The notes under the pieces were generated by a model. The model was not told the DNA's origin and ran no database searches. It saw only the letters and a program-made list of their open reading frames with translations. A stretch of 37,622 nucleotides of DNA from a bacterium (GTDB taxonomy: Bacteria > Patescibacteriota > Minisyncoccia > UBA6257 > JAUSGH01), in assembly GCA_030649055.1 (NCBI GenBank), contig JAUSGH010000018.1:1-37622 (forward strand). Reading direction: 5' to 3'. Below are positions 29,984 to 37,173 of the stretch, in pieces; position 1 is the first letter of the stretch; each line of letters begins with the position of its first letter. The position numbers and the translations under genes were made by a program.

Positions 29984-32371
29984 CTACCGGAAGAGGATAA
30001 TGTCCTTTTCCACCATCTTGCTGTTTCCAGCGAGAACTTTAATGTTCAAAATGTTTTGAAGTTGGGGATTCGCAACCGGTATTTCGGTGCGGTAGCGATA
30101 GGTGTAGTCGCCGGTTTTTGTGAGCATTTGACCGCTTGCAATGCTCATAAGTTGGGTATTGAAACGCAACTCAATGTTGTCGACCGGAGAAGGGGACGTG
30201 ATTGTAATATCAACAATCACCGAGTTTTTAATAAACGACCCACTCACCGGTTGCTCGATGGTGAGCGTCAGCGCCCCTGCGTCGGTGGTTGATGCAATAA
30301 CTTGAGTTCCTCTTGGCAGTGTTTCAATTGGGTGGGTTTTAAGCCATTCCAGCACCGGATCCTCCCAATTTTTAAATTGTGAATCTTCGTCGGGAAAGAG
30401 TGGGGCCGGACCTTGTGGATCATTTTTGTTGACGTAGTATAAAATGTCATGGACTTGGTTGTTGACGACAATATCTCCCCGTAAAGCCGGCTTCTCAACA
30501 AATGTCGGTTCCGGACGCGAGAATGTTTCCATTGGCTTATCTTTTAGCAGTTCGTCCATAAAAGCGCCCCAAATCGGCACCGCGGCTAAAATGCTACTGC
30601 CACGCTTTATCATCGGCGCGTTGTCGTTGTTTCCGGCCCAAACCCCTACTACAAACGATGGTGTGTACCCAACAGCCCATGCGTCTCGATAGTCATTTGT
30701 TGTTCCGGTTTTTAGCGCTACCTCCTGGTTGGGGAACGTGGTGAGCAATAAGCTGTTTTGGAAGAGTGGCCGGCGCAAGTCAACATCAGAAAGAATCTCG
30801 TTAATCATACGCGGGTATTGCGGGTCAATCACTTGCGTCGCCTCGTCTTTGTACTCCTCAAGTATTTTTCCGGATGCATCTTCTACGCGGAGAATAAAGG
30901 TTTGCTTGTGGTGAACGCCGTCTTGGCTGAAGGTGGCATAGGCGCCAACGAGGTCAATGGGGCGCACTTCGCCGCCGCCAAGCACCAACGACAATCCGTA
31001 CCTACTACGTTCAGTGAGAGTCGTAATGCCGAAGTCGCGCGCGGTTTTCAGCACGCTATCAATGCCGGCAAGGTAGAGTGTTTTTACCGACGTTACGTTT
31101 ACTGATTGGACGAGTGATTCTTTCATGCGTACCGGGCCGCGGAATTGTTCGTCAAAGTTCTGCGGTTTATAGCTTTTTTCAGGGTCTTCGGAGGTGTCGA
31201 ACTCCGTTTCTAAATCAAACAGGATTGTGTCCGGCGTAAAACCTTTTTTGAATGCCGTAAGATACGCGAATGGTTTCATTGTTGAGCCCGGCTGACGGAG
31301 GCCCTGCGTGGCCACGTTGAAATTTCCATCAATCGTCGCGTCAAAATAATCGCGCGACCCGACCATCGCGAGGATTTGTCCGGTGCGCGCGTCTTGGGCG
31401 ACCAACGCCGCATTCTTTCCCGAATACAGCTCTTCGTTGCGTTTTGCTCCTTCCATAACCACACGCTCCGCGGCTTCCTGGAGTTTTGTGTCCAGCGTTG
31501 TAGTTACTTTTAATCCCGCGGTGCGCACAAATTCTTCGCCGTATTGCGTGTTTAAGTAATCCTGCACCGCCATCACGAAATGCGGCGCGGCAATTTGCGT
31601 GATTTGCTGCGTAAACTCAACAGACGCCTCCTTTGCTTTCGCGGCTTCGTCGGGCGCGACAAAACCAATGTCGGCCATGCGCTGTAATACTAAATCTTTT
31701 CGCCTCAGTAATTCGTCTTTGTGGTTGCCCCACGGCGAGTAGTAGCTTGGGGCGCGAGGCAGGCTGGCGAGCACGGCAATTTCCGGCAAAGACAACTCCT
31801 TCGCGGATTTTCGGAAATAGGTTTGACTTGCCGCTTCAATGCCGTACGCATTCGCGCCGTACGGGATTTGATTAAGATATAAGTCAAGAATTTTATCTTT
31901 GGCATATTGGCTTTCCAAGCGGAACGCTAACGCCAATTCTTTCAGCTTGCGTGAGATGGTTTTTTCAGGAGTTAAAAAAGCGTTTTTCGCGAGTTGTTGC
32001 GTGATGGTGGAAGCGCCCTGCGCCAAGCGCCTTTCGCGGATGTTTACCAGCATCGCACGGACGATAGATTTCCAATCCAACGCCGCGTGCTCGTAAAAAC
32101 CCGCGTCTTCAATGGCGATCGTCGCTTTTTTTGCGAGCTCGGGAATCGCGCTAAACGGAATAACCGTCCGATTTTCTTCGCCGTGAATTTCGTACAGCAA
32201 TGCCGCGCCCTCGCGGTCATAAATCTTGCTTGATTGCGCGACTTTTCTGCTGTCAAACGTGGCGGGATCCGGAAGATTTTTGCTGATATAAATAAACGTC
32301 GCAATGCCAAAAACAGCTCCTGCCGCGGCGAGCGCGATGCCGATACCGAGAATGTATTTTACTGTTCGCAT
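29984..32371 (-). CDS. Class A penicillin-binding protein (PBP1A type)
   Basis: Bifunctional peptidoglycan synthase (795 residues). One membrane anchor (about 5-30) is followed by the GT51 glycosyltransferase domain with IAIEDAGFYEHAALDW (the catalytic Glu is in the EDAGFYEH motif) and RRLAQGASTITQQLAKN. The transpeptidase domain has SxxK in PGSTMKPF (about 361-368), SxN in SVNV (about 422) and KTG in LKTGTTNDYRDAW (about 555). The C-terminal region after about 690 is beta-rich and Ig-like. All catalytic motifs are intact, so the cell makes murein, which fits the M23 peptidase in the window. Confidence 0.96.
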   Translation of the reverse strand: MRTVKYILGIGIALAAAGAVFGIATFIYISKNLPDPATFDSRKVAQSSKIYDREGAALLYEIHGEENRTVIPFSAIPELAKKATIAIEDAGFYEHAALDWKSIVRAMLVNIRERRLAQGASTITQQLAKNAFLTPEKTISRKLKELALAFRLESQYAKDKILDLYLNQIPYGANAYGIEAASQTYFRKSAKELSLPEIAVLASLPRAPSYYSPWGNHKDELLRRKDLVLQRMADIGFVAPDEAAKAKEASVEFTQQITQIAAPHFVMAVQDYLNTQYGEEFVRTAGLKVTTTLDTKLQEAAERVVMEGAKRNEELYSGKNAALVAQDARTGQILAMVGSRDYFDATIDGNFNVATQGLRQPGSTMKPFAYLTAFKKGFTPDTILFDLETEFDTSEDPEKSYKPQNFDEQFRGPVRMKESLVQSVNVTSVKTLYLAGIDSVLKTARDFGITTLTERSRYGLSLVLGGGEVRPIDLVGAYATFSQDGVHHKQTFILRVEDASGKILEEYKDEATQVIDPQYPRMINEILSDVDLRRPLFQNSLLLTTFPNQEVALKTGTTNDYRDAWAVGYTPSFVVGVWAGNNDNAPMIKRGSSILAAVPIWGAFMDELLKDKPMETFSRPEPTFVEKPALRGDIVVNNQVHDILYYVNKNDPQGPAPLFPDEDSQFKNWEDPVLEWLKTHPIETLPRGTQVIASTTDAGALTLTIEQPVSGSFIKNSVIVDITITSPSPVDNIELRFNTQLMSIASGQMLTKTGDYTYRYRTEIPVANPQLQNILNIKVLAGNSKMVEKDIILFR

Positions 32372-32407
32372 GTGTCTTTATCATACATCAAATCCCCGCT
32401 TCAGCTT

Positions 32408-32446
32408 TAAACTACAAAACTCCGCTAAAGGGAGTTTTGTAGTTTA
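32408..32446. terminator. Hairpin between the acidic protein gene and the PBP gene
   Basis: A perfect 16-bp stem (32408-32423 with 32431-32446) with A- and T-rich arms, placed after the stop of the acidic protein gene on the minus strand. Confidence 0.85.
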
Positions 32447-32463
32447 GAACCTCGCGCAGAGTT

Positions 32464-32616
32464 CTAGTATGCGCTTTCTTCTTCCTCTTCCTCGTCGTCT
32501 TCAAGGTCGCTATCGCCGAGCTCTTCCTCCTCTCCTTCTTCTAACTCCGCGTCCTCATCGTCGATGAGTTCGTCGTCGTCCTTCTTCGTGGCCATGGTGA
32601 TAGTTTTCTTTTTCAT
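32464..32616 (-). CDS. Small highly acidic protein, unknown function
   Basis: Not recognised. 50 residues: a basic start (MKKKTITMATKK) followed by a tail almost entirely of Asp and Glu (DDDELIDDEDAELEEGEEEE and on). The start at 32616 was chosen because the basic segment begins there; ATG 32592 (MATKK) is an alternative. It has its own promoter and terminator, which supports it being real. Such tails suggest a partner for basic proteins or RNA-associated complexes, but this is a guess. Confidence 0.65.
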   Translation of the reverse strand: MKKKTITMATKKDDDELIDDEDAELEEGEEEELGDSDLEDDEEEEEESAY

Positions 32617-32671
32617 AATATTAACCTTTGATTTTATTGCGGCGAGAAGCCACTTATTTAATAACAAAAAC

Positions 32672-32701
32672 AGTGTATCGGCGCACCGCAACCTTTGTCA
32701 A
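32672..32701 (-). promoter_or_regulatory. Promoter of the acidic protein gene
   Basis: On the minus strand: TTGACA (32701-32696), an 18-base spacer and TACACT (32677-32672). Confidence 0.7.
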
Positions 32702-32785
32702 TAGGGAGTAATCGCGAATAATGCGAATGGCGGTAAATAATGCGAATTAAACACTAACCTAAAAAAGAACCCTTTTTAATTATTC

Positions 32786-33271
32786 TCATTTTGCGCGCAT
32801 ATCAAATTTATACCGGTGCGCGCCGGTGATGGCAATTGCCAGCGCGTCGCTTACGTCATCCGGGCCTTTAATAACGGTCAAACCGAGAATTTTTTTTACC
32901 ATTTTTGCTACCGCGATTTTGTCCGCGGCGCCATTGTTTGTCACCGCTAGCTTTACTTCGCCTGGACCGTATTCAAAAAGCGGAATACCCGCTTCAAGTA
33001 TAAGCAGACAAATAGCGCCACGGGATTCCGCCACCACGATCCCGGTTTTTTGGTTTGTAGAGAAATACAGCTTCTCAACCGCCACAATATCGGGCGCGCT
33101 TTGTTTAAGCAGCGCGCGCATTTCCCGCGCGAGCGCGAGCAGTTTTTCGTGCGGGTCTTTTTGGCGCAACTCAATAAGGCCGTGCGTGATGGCGACAAGA
33201 CGTCGGCCGTCATCGGTGATAAGGCCGTAACCGATGCGCGCACTTCCGGGATCGATGCCGAGGATCTTCAT
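32786..33271 (-). CDS. ruvC: Crossover junction endodeoxyribonuclease RuvC
   Basis: Holliday-junction resolvase (161 residues) that works with RuvAB in recombination. The catalytic acidic residues are visible: Asp7 in ILGIDPGSARIGYG, Glu in VEKLYF (about 66), and the final pair in DDVSDALAIAITGAH (about 138-141). ATG 33271 was chosen because the conserved MKILGIDPG follows; an earlier in-frame start would lie in the palindromic repeat. ruvB starts at 37174 on the other strand; ruvA is not in the window. Confidence 0.95.
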   Translation of the reverse strand: MKILGIDPGSARIGYGLITDDGRRLVAITHGLIELRQKDPHEKLLALAREMRALLKQSAPDIVAVEKLYFSTNQKTGIVVAESRGAICLLILEAGIPLFEYGPGEVKLAVTNNGAADKIAVAKMVKKILGLTVIKGPDDVSDALAIAITGAHRYKFDMRAK

Positions 33272-33282
33272 GGGCTCAAATG

Positions 33283-33386
33283 TAGTATAGAGTATCAAGT
33301 ATACAGAAGACAGTATGGGAACACGGTGCTCGTGCTATAGTGAGCCCTTCGCATACGCTCTTCTCAATACTCAATACTTGATACCC
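33283..33386. repeat. Palindromic word repeat, family 1, copy D
   Basis: Left arm (33283-33318) and right arm (33354-33386) with the same wording as copies A-C, around a longer, less GC-rich centre. It fills the yebC-ruvC spacer. Confidence 0.8.
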
Positions 33387-33390
33387 GGGT

Positions 33391-33921
33391 TTACTCCGCG
33401 TTCGTGGAAACCCTCTGCACGTCTCGGTGTTCTTCCAGCGCATCAACTAATACGGATAGCTTTTCTACGTTTTCATCGGAAATAGCCTGCGGGAACTTCG
33501 CAATGCGTTCGGCACCGTATTGCGGCGGTTCAAATGCCCATTGCACGCTTCCCATGGCGCCCATTTTCCCTTCATGAAGTGCGAGTAAGTGTTTGATTTC
33601 AGCGATGGTGCGGTTGTGGCTGTCGGTTAAGGCATCAATAATGAGCGCTACTCCTTCGGGGCCATACGCTTCAATCACCAACTCCTCCATTGGTTTTTCC
33701 TCGCCGGCTTTTGCAACGGCGCGGGCGATGTTATCGTTTGGGACATTGTCGGCTTTTGCGGATTCAATAGCGCTGCGCAATCTGGGATTAAAATCCGGAT
33801 TTGGTTCGGTGACGGCAGCAGCCGCAATCGCGCGTAAATGCCGCGAAAAAACCACCGCTTTCTTTTTGTCGGTGATGCCTTTTTGGTGTTTGATCTGACT
33901 CCATTTTGAATGACCGGACAT
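33391..33921 (-). CDS. yebC: YebC/PmpR family protein, short form
   Basis: 176 residues; the family is usually about 240. The N-terminal domain is intact (MSGHSKWSQIKHQKGITDKK; KADNVPNDNIARAVAKA), then EAYGPEGVALIIDALTDSHN and GKMGAMGSVQWAFE. The C-terminal part is shortened. Members bind DNA as regulators or, in some bacteria, act in translation at proline-rich stretches. It precedes ruvC on the minus strand, the usual yebC-ruvC order, but with a repeat between. Confidence 0.92.
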   Translation of the reverse strand: MSGHSKWSQIKHQKGITDKKKAVVFSRHLRAIAAAAVTEPNPDFNPRLRSAIESAKADNVPNDNIARAVAKAGEEKPMEELVIEAYGPEGVALIIDALTDSHNRTIAEIKHLLALHEGKMGAMGSVQWAFEPPQYGAERIAKFPQAISDENVEKLSVLVDALEEHRDVQRVSTNAE

Positions 33922-33924
33922 ATG

Positions 33925-33966
33925 TTATAAGTCCAATAAGACTTATAAGTCCAATATGACTTATTC
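33925..33966. repeat. ATAAGTCCAATAAGACTT word repeat
   Basis: Tandem and inverted words of CTTATAAGTC type directly upstream of yebC. Similar wording occurs inside the gene at 17478 (about 17864-17902). Confidence 0.7.
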
Positions 33967-33980
33967 GTATTAAAATGAGA

Positions 33981-34018
33981 AGAGGCCCAAGCGATGCGCT
34001 TGCATCACTCGGGCCTCT
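33981..34018 (-). terminator. Terminator after the small exported protein pair
   Basis: Stem AGAGGCCC...GGGCCTCT (33981-33988 with 34011-34018) extended by GATGC/GCATC near the tip; on the minus strand it is followed by a T-rich stretch. Confidence 0.8.
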
Positions 34019-34022
34019 GCGC

Positions 34023-34343
34023 TTAGAACTCGTGGCGTTTGACGCGCCACGCCCCCACCTCATCAGTCTTGTAGAGGCGACTCTCGGGGTCAAAGAAGTC
34101 GCCAACGCCATTCATCTGCACCACTCGCACTGTGAGCCAAGCCCATCCGCGAGGGAAGGGCACGAGGCAGGACCTCCCCGGAGGGACGGTCACGCCGCTC
34201 ATCCCGCCACCGAAGACGGTGACGTTCGTGTCGGTGTCGTTCGTGACCACCACGCCACACTCCTCGCTCGTTGCCGCGACCGGCGTCGAAAGGCGAACGG
34301 TGAGAGCGAACACCGCTATCACGACCGTAAGTACCCGATTCAT
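34023..34343 (-). CDS. Small exported protein, paralogue of the next gene
   Basis: Not recognised. 106 residues with a signal peptide (VLTVVIAVFALTVRLSTPVA, cleavage after VAA). The mature part EECGVVVTNDTDTNVTV and VPPGRSCLVPF resembles the same region of the lipoprotein encoded 36 bases upstream (DGVVVTNCTSDCSIVV, LPPGESWVV). Both look like one small beta-rich exported domain. It has a strong Shine-Dalgarno site (AGGAGGA), unlike most genes in the window, and ends at a terminator. The two genes form an operon. Confidence 0.7.
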   Translation of the reverse strand: MNRVLTVVIAVFALTVRLSTPVAATSEECGVVVTNDTDTNVTVFGGGMSGVTVPPGRSCLVPFPRGWAWLTVRVVQMNGVGDFFDPESRLYKTDEVGAWRVKRHEF

Positions 34344-34379
34344 GTCTTCCTCCTTGAGAAAAGAATCACAGAAGCAATG

Positions 34380-34817
34380 CTACCGACAGTTCCAGTGCCC
34401 GTAGTGCCAGTGATCCGAGTGGACGTCGCAGTCGTGGACCATCCAGATGTCCCTGTGGGCCGTTTGTGGTGCGACGGAGACGCTTTGGAACTGCGCTCCA
34501 CCAATAAGCTTGCCGTTGCGGTACACCTCCGCCCAGATGAGGACGGTGTCGGAGCGGTTGTATGAGAGGTTTTTCGTGTCCACCACCCAGCTTTCGCCTG
34601 GCGGAAGCATAGGGCTTGAGACCACTCGTGCCGTGATCCCGGTGGACGTCCCACCGAGTTTCTTCACGACGATCGAGCAGTCGCTCGTGCAGTTCGTGAC
34701 CACCACGCCGTCCGGTTCCTCAATGACCGAGAGGCCGGTGAAGTGGATGGTCCCGCATCCCGTGAGGAATGCGGCAGGGACGATCATGATGAGCAGCGCC
34801 AACGTGAAGTTCCTCAT
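34380..34817 (-). CDS. Small lipoprotein, paralogue of the previous gene
   Basis: Not recognised. 145 residues. A lipoprotein signal peptide (FTLALLIMIVPAAFLTGC, lipobox LTGC, Cys at about 21) is followed by a beta-rich domain with GVVVTN, two further Cys (CTSDC) and a His/Trp-rich tail (HDCDVHSDHWHYGHWNC). ATG 34817 was chosen because the lipoprotein signal begins there and GGAGA precedes it. It is read from a very good promoter at 34866-34894. Function is unknown; the His/Cys-rich tail could bind metal. Confidence 0.75.
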   Translation of the reverse strand: MRNFTLALLIMIVPAAFLTGCGTIHFTGLSVIEEPDGVVVTNCTSDCSIVVKKLGGTSTGITARVVSSPMLPPGESWVVDTKNLSYNRSDTVLIWAEVYRNGKLIGGAQFQSVSVAPQTAHRDIWMVHDCDVHSDHWHYGHWNCR

Positions 34818-34865
34818 GCGAGGATCTCCAAAAGAGTGTTGGGAAGGTACAAAAACTACGCTAAA

Positions 34866-34894
34866 AGTATAGCATATCGCTATAACTTTGTCAA
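34866..34894 (-). promoter_or_regulatory. Promoter of the lipoprotein operon
   Basis: On the minus strand: consensus TTGACA (34894-34889), a 17-base spacer and TATACT (34871-34866). Confidence 0.85.
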
Positions 34895-34977
34895 TAGTCG
34901 TCTTGCGGTATAAAAAAATACCCGTTACGCTGATGGTAATAAGAGGTGGCTTTAAGAATACGTTACGAGTTCTGCTT

Positions 34978-36645
34978 ATGATTTCCGCCACTGACGAAAA
35001 ATTGGCGCAGATGCGCCGCGAAGCGGAAGAACGCGATGCCGAGCGACGGGCTGCAACGCTTGGCTTGCGGTATATTGACCTTGCAAAGTCCCCATTCGAA
35101 GTTGATGCCTTGCGGTTGGTGCCCGAAGATGAGGCGCGCAGCGCAAAAGTTGCCCCCATTCATGCGAAAGGCAAACGCGTGACGCTTGCGGCAATTGACG
35201 GCTCTGTCGTCGCGGTGCAGACGATTGTGAAGCGGCTCACCGACGACGGTTACGCAGTGGAGGTCGTCATTGGTTCGCTTTCAGGCCTGCTCCATCTTTG
35301 GGAGTCCTATCAATATTTACCGAAAGAGGCGGTACAGATTACCGGAAAGATTGTGATTGTGGGAGACGAGCTCGCAAGAGCGCGCGCGTCATTTAAGGTA
35401 CTCGCTCATGTGCGCGACGCCCTTTTGGCGTATGACCCGAAAGCCGCGAGCATCGCCGAGGTGCTCAATGAGGTGCTTTTGGGCGCGCTGGTACAGCGCG
35501 CATCAGATATTCACATTGAACCGGGAGACGATCATGTTCGCCTGCGCTATCGCATTGACGGATTACTCCACGACATCATGTTGGATTTTCCGAAAGAACC
35601 CTATGCGCGGCTCATGTCCCGCATCAAACTGCTTTCCAAGTTGAAGCTCAATGTGACCTCTGAGCCACAAGATGGGCGTTTTTCGCTGGTGCTTCCAGAA
35701 GGAAAAGAAATTGAAATCCGCGTTTCGGTGATTCCCTCGGAATACGGCGAAACCGCGGTGCTCCGCGTGCTCTATCAGGACGCGCTCGTGATGAGCTTGG
35801 ATTCACTTGGGCTCCGCGCTGATGATCTGGTGATACTAGAAGAAGAGCTGCAGGCGCCGAACGGCATGATTTTAAACACCGGACCGACCGGCTCCGGCAA
35901 AACAACCACTCTTTACGTATTCTTGCGCCACAAGCAGAGCGCAGAAATGAAAATCATCACCATTGAGGATCCTATTGAGTATCATTTAGAAGGCATCGAG
36001 CAAACCGGAGTTGATCGCGAAGCGGGGTATGATTTTGCTTCCGGGTTGCACTCCATTATGCGGCAAGACCCCGATGTTATTTTAGTCGGTGAAATCAACG
36101 ATAAGGAAACCGCGGACATCGGCATCCAAGCGGCGCTTACGGGGCATCTCGTGTTCTCCACCATTCACGCGAACGACGCGCCCGGCGCCATTCCTCGGCT
36201 TATTGATTTGGGCGTGAAGCCAGCGAGCATAGGGCCGGCGCTAAACCTTGTGATTGCGCAACGGTTGCTGCGGCGCTTGTGCCCCGAGTGCCGCGTCTTG
36301 GCACCGGTAGGTGATGCCACAAAAACAAAAATTAAGGCATTTATCGCGGCGCTTCCGAAGCGTGTCCAAAAACCGGCGCTTGAAATGGCAGCGCTTTATG
36401 AAGCAAAGGGATGTGACGCGTGCGGGGGGATTGGCTACCGCGGCAGAGTCGGCTGTTTCGAGCTTTTCCGTGTGGACGACGCGGTGGAGAAGGCGATTAA
36501 TACCGATCCCAGCGAGGTGCGGCTACAGGAATTGGCGGCCGGGCAGGGAATGACGACGGTGCAACAGGACGGAATCCTCAAAGCCCTTCAAGGACTGACA
36601 ACGCTGGAGGAAGTGCAGTCGGCGACGGGCAAAATCAAGTGGTAG
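34978..36645 (+). CDS. PilB/GspE-type ATPase, type IV pilus assembly
   Basis: Cytoplasmic motor ATPase for type IV pilus extension or type II-like secretion (555 residues). The N-terminal GspE-N domain spans about 1-130. The core begins with LVQRASDIHIEPGDDHVRLR. Walker A is GPTGSGKTTTL (about 301-311), the Asp box ITIEDPIEYHLEG, Walker B DPDVILVGEI, and the His box GHLVFSTIHAND. The four cysteines of the zinc loop are present: CPEC (about 435) and CDAC (about 480). ATG 34978 was chosen because the earlier in-frame codons lie in the divergent promoter region; ATG 34933 is an alternative. No pilus partner gene lies in the window. Confidence 0.92.
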   Translation: MISATDEKLAQMRREAEERDAERRAATLGLRYIDLAKSPFEVDALRLVPEDEARSAKVAPIHAKGKRVTLAAIDGSVVAVQTIVKRLTDDGYAVEVVIGSLSGLLHLWESYQYLPKEAVQITGKIVIVGDELARARASFKVLAHVRDALLAYDPKAASIAEVLNEVLLGALVQRASDIHIEPGDDHVRLRYRIDGLLHDIMLDFPKEPYARLMSRIKLLSKLKLNVTSEPQDGRFSLVLPEGKEIEIRVSVIPSEYGETAVLRVLYQDALVMSLDSLGLRADDLVILEEELQAPNGMILNTGPTGSGKTTTLYVFLRHKQSAEMKIITIEDPIEYHLEGIEQTGVDREAGYDFASGLHSIMRQDPDVILVGEINDKETADIGIQAALTGHLVFSTIHANDAPGAIPRLIDLGVKPASIGPALNLVIAQRLLRRLCPECRVLAPVGDATKTKIKAFIAALPKRVQKPALEMAALYEAKGCDACGGIGYRGRVGCFELFRVDDAVEKAINTDPSEVRLQELAAGQGMTTVQQDGILKALQGLTTLEEVQSATGKIKW

Positions 36646-36650
36646 AGTGT

Positions 36651-36780
36651 TCACGAATATCGCGAATAGGGCGCTAAAAATAACGCGAATACAGAAAAGA
36701 AGATAGAAGTTATTTTAAATGGTGTTCTTCGGTGTTCGCATTCGCGTTATTAAGCCGAAATATTCGAGATATTCGTGAGT
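36651..36780. repeat. 130-bp palindromic repeat, copy 1
   Basis: Left arm (36651-36690) and right arm (36738-36780) are complementary (TCACGAATATCGCGAAT... / ...ATTCGAGATATTCGTGA). It is 90% identical, without gaps, to 37035-37164 (117 of 130 by direct count). Confidence 0.9.
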
Positions 36781-36796
36781 ACTAAACATTGACAAC

Positions 36797-36983
36797 AAAA
36801 AATCGCCTCCAATGATCTGTGGGCAAATCCTCGCGATAAATCGCGAGACAGATGTGAATAACTCTTTCAATTTAAAGTTAAAAGAGGTTAGAATGCCTTT
36901 GAGGAATGGCCAAGCCGAAACCGAGCCACCCGAACTAAAAGGGATTCCCTGCCCACAGATCATTTGAGGCGATTACACCAACT
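36797..36983 (-). ncRNA. Probable structured small RNA, about 187 nt
   Basis: A candidate RNA gene with its own promoter and terminator. The ends pair in a 25-bp stem with one mismatch (36950-36974 with 36801-36825), extended by AATC/GATT inside. The 3' arm runs straight into a T6 run (36802-36797), so the closing stem also serves as terminator. Inside are a 7-bp hairpin (36830-36836 with 36841-36847, loop of four) on the 3' side and a hairpin 36881-36890 with 36859-36867. The layout (long closing stem, open middle, small 3'-side hairpin, about 190 nt) is like 6S RNA, but I cannot match its sequence. No convincing reading frame lies inside. Confidence 0.65.
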
Positions 36984-36990
36984 AGCAGCC

Positions 36991-37019
36991 ATTCTAGCAT
37001 AGGGGTTTTGGTTTGTCAA
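36991..37019 (-). promoter_or_regulatory. Promoter of the structured RNA
   Basis: On the minus strand: consensus TTGACA (37019-37014), a 17-base spacer and TAGAAT (36996-36991) preceded by TGC, an extended -10. Predicted start near 36983, 9 bases before the closing stem of the RNA. Confidence 0.85.
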
Positions 37020-37034
37020 TAGGGCGTGTAGTTT

Positions 37035-37164
37035 TCACGAATATCGCGAATTGGGTGCTAAAAATAACGCGAATATAGGAAAAGGGATAAAAGTTATTTT
37101 AGATAGTGTTCTCCGGTGTCCGCATTCGCGTTATTAAGCCGAAACATTCGAGATATTCGTGAGT
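37035..37164. repeat. 130-bp palindromic repeat, copy 2
   Basis: Same length and orientation as copy 1 (36651-36780), with 13 substitutions and no gaps. It ends 9 bases before the ruvB start. The two copies bracket the small RNA gene and its promoter. Confidence 0.9.
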
Positions 37165-37173
37165 ATTAAATAT

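Noticed and set aside
34380-35159. Longer minus-strand frame extending the lipoprotein gene upstream
   Set aside because: The extension runs opposite the pilB-type gene and through the lipoprotein promoter; the lipoprotein signal peptide begins at 34817.
36797-36983. tmRNA, SRP RNA or RNase P RNA
   Set aside because: No tRNA-like end, no tag reading frame, no conserved SRP loop and no RNase P core strings; too short for RNase P RNA.
36797-36983. MITE-type transposable element with terminal inverted repeats
   Set aside because: No target-site duplication flanks the 25-bp arms, and the consensus promoter and T-run fit an RNA gene better.
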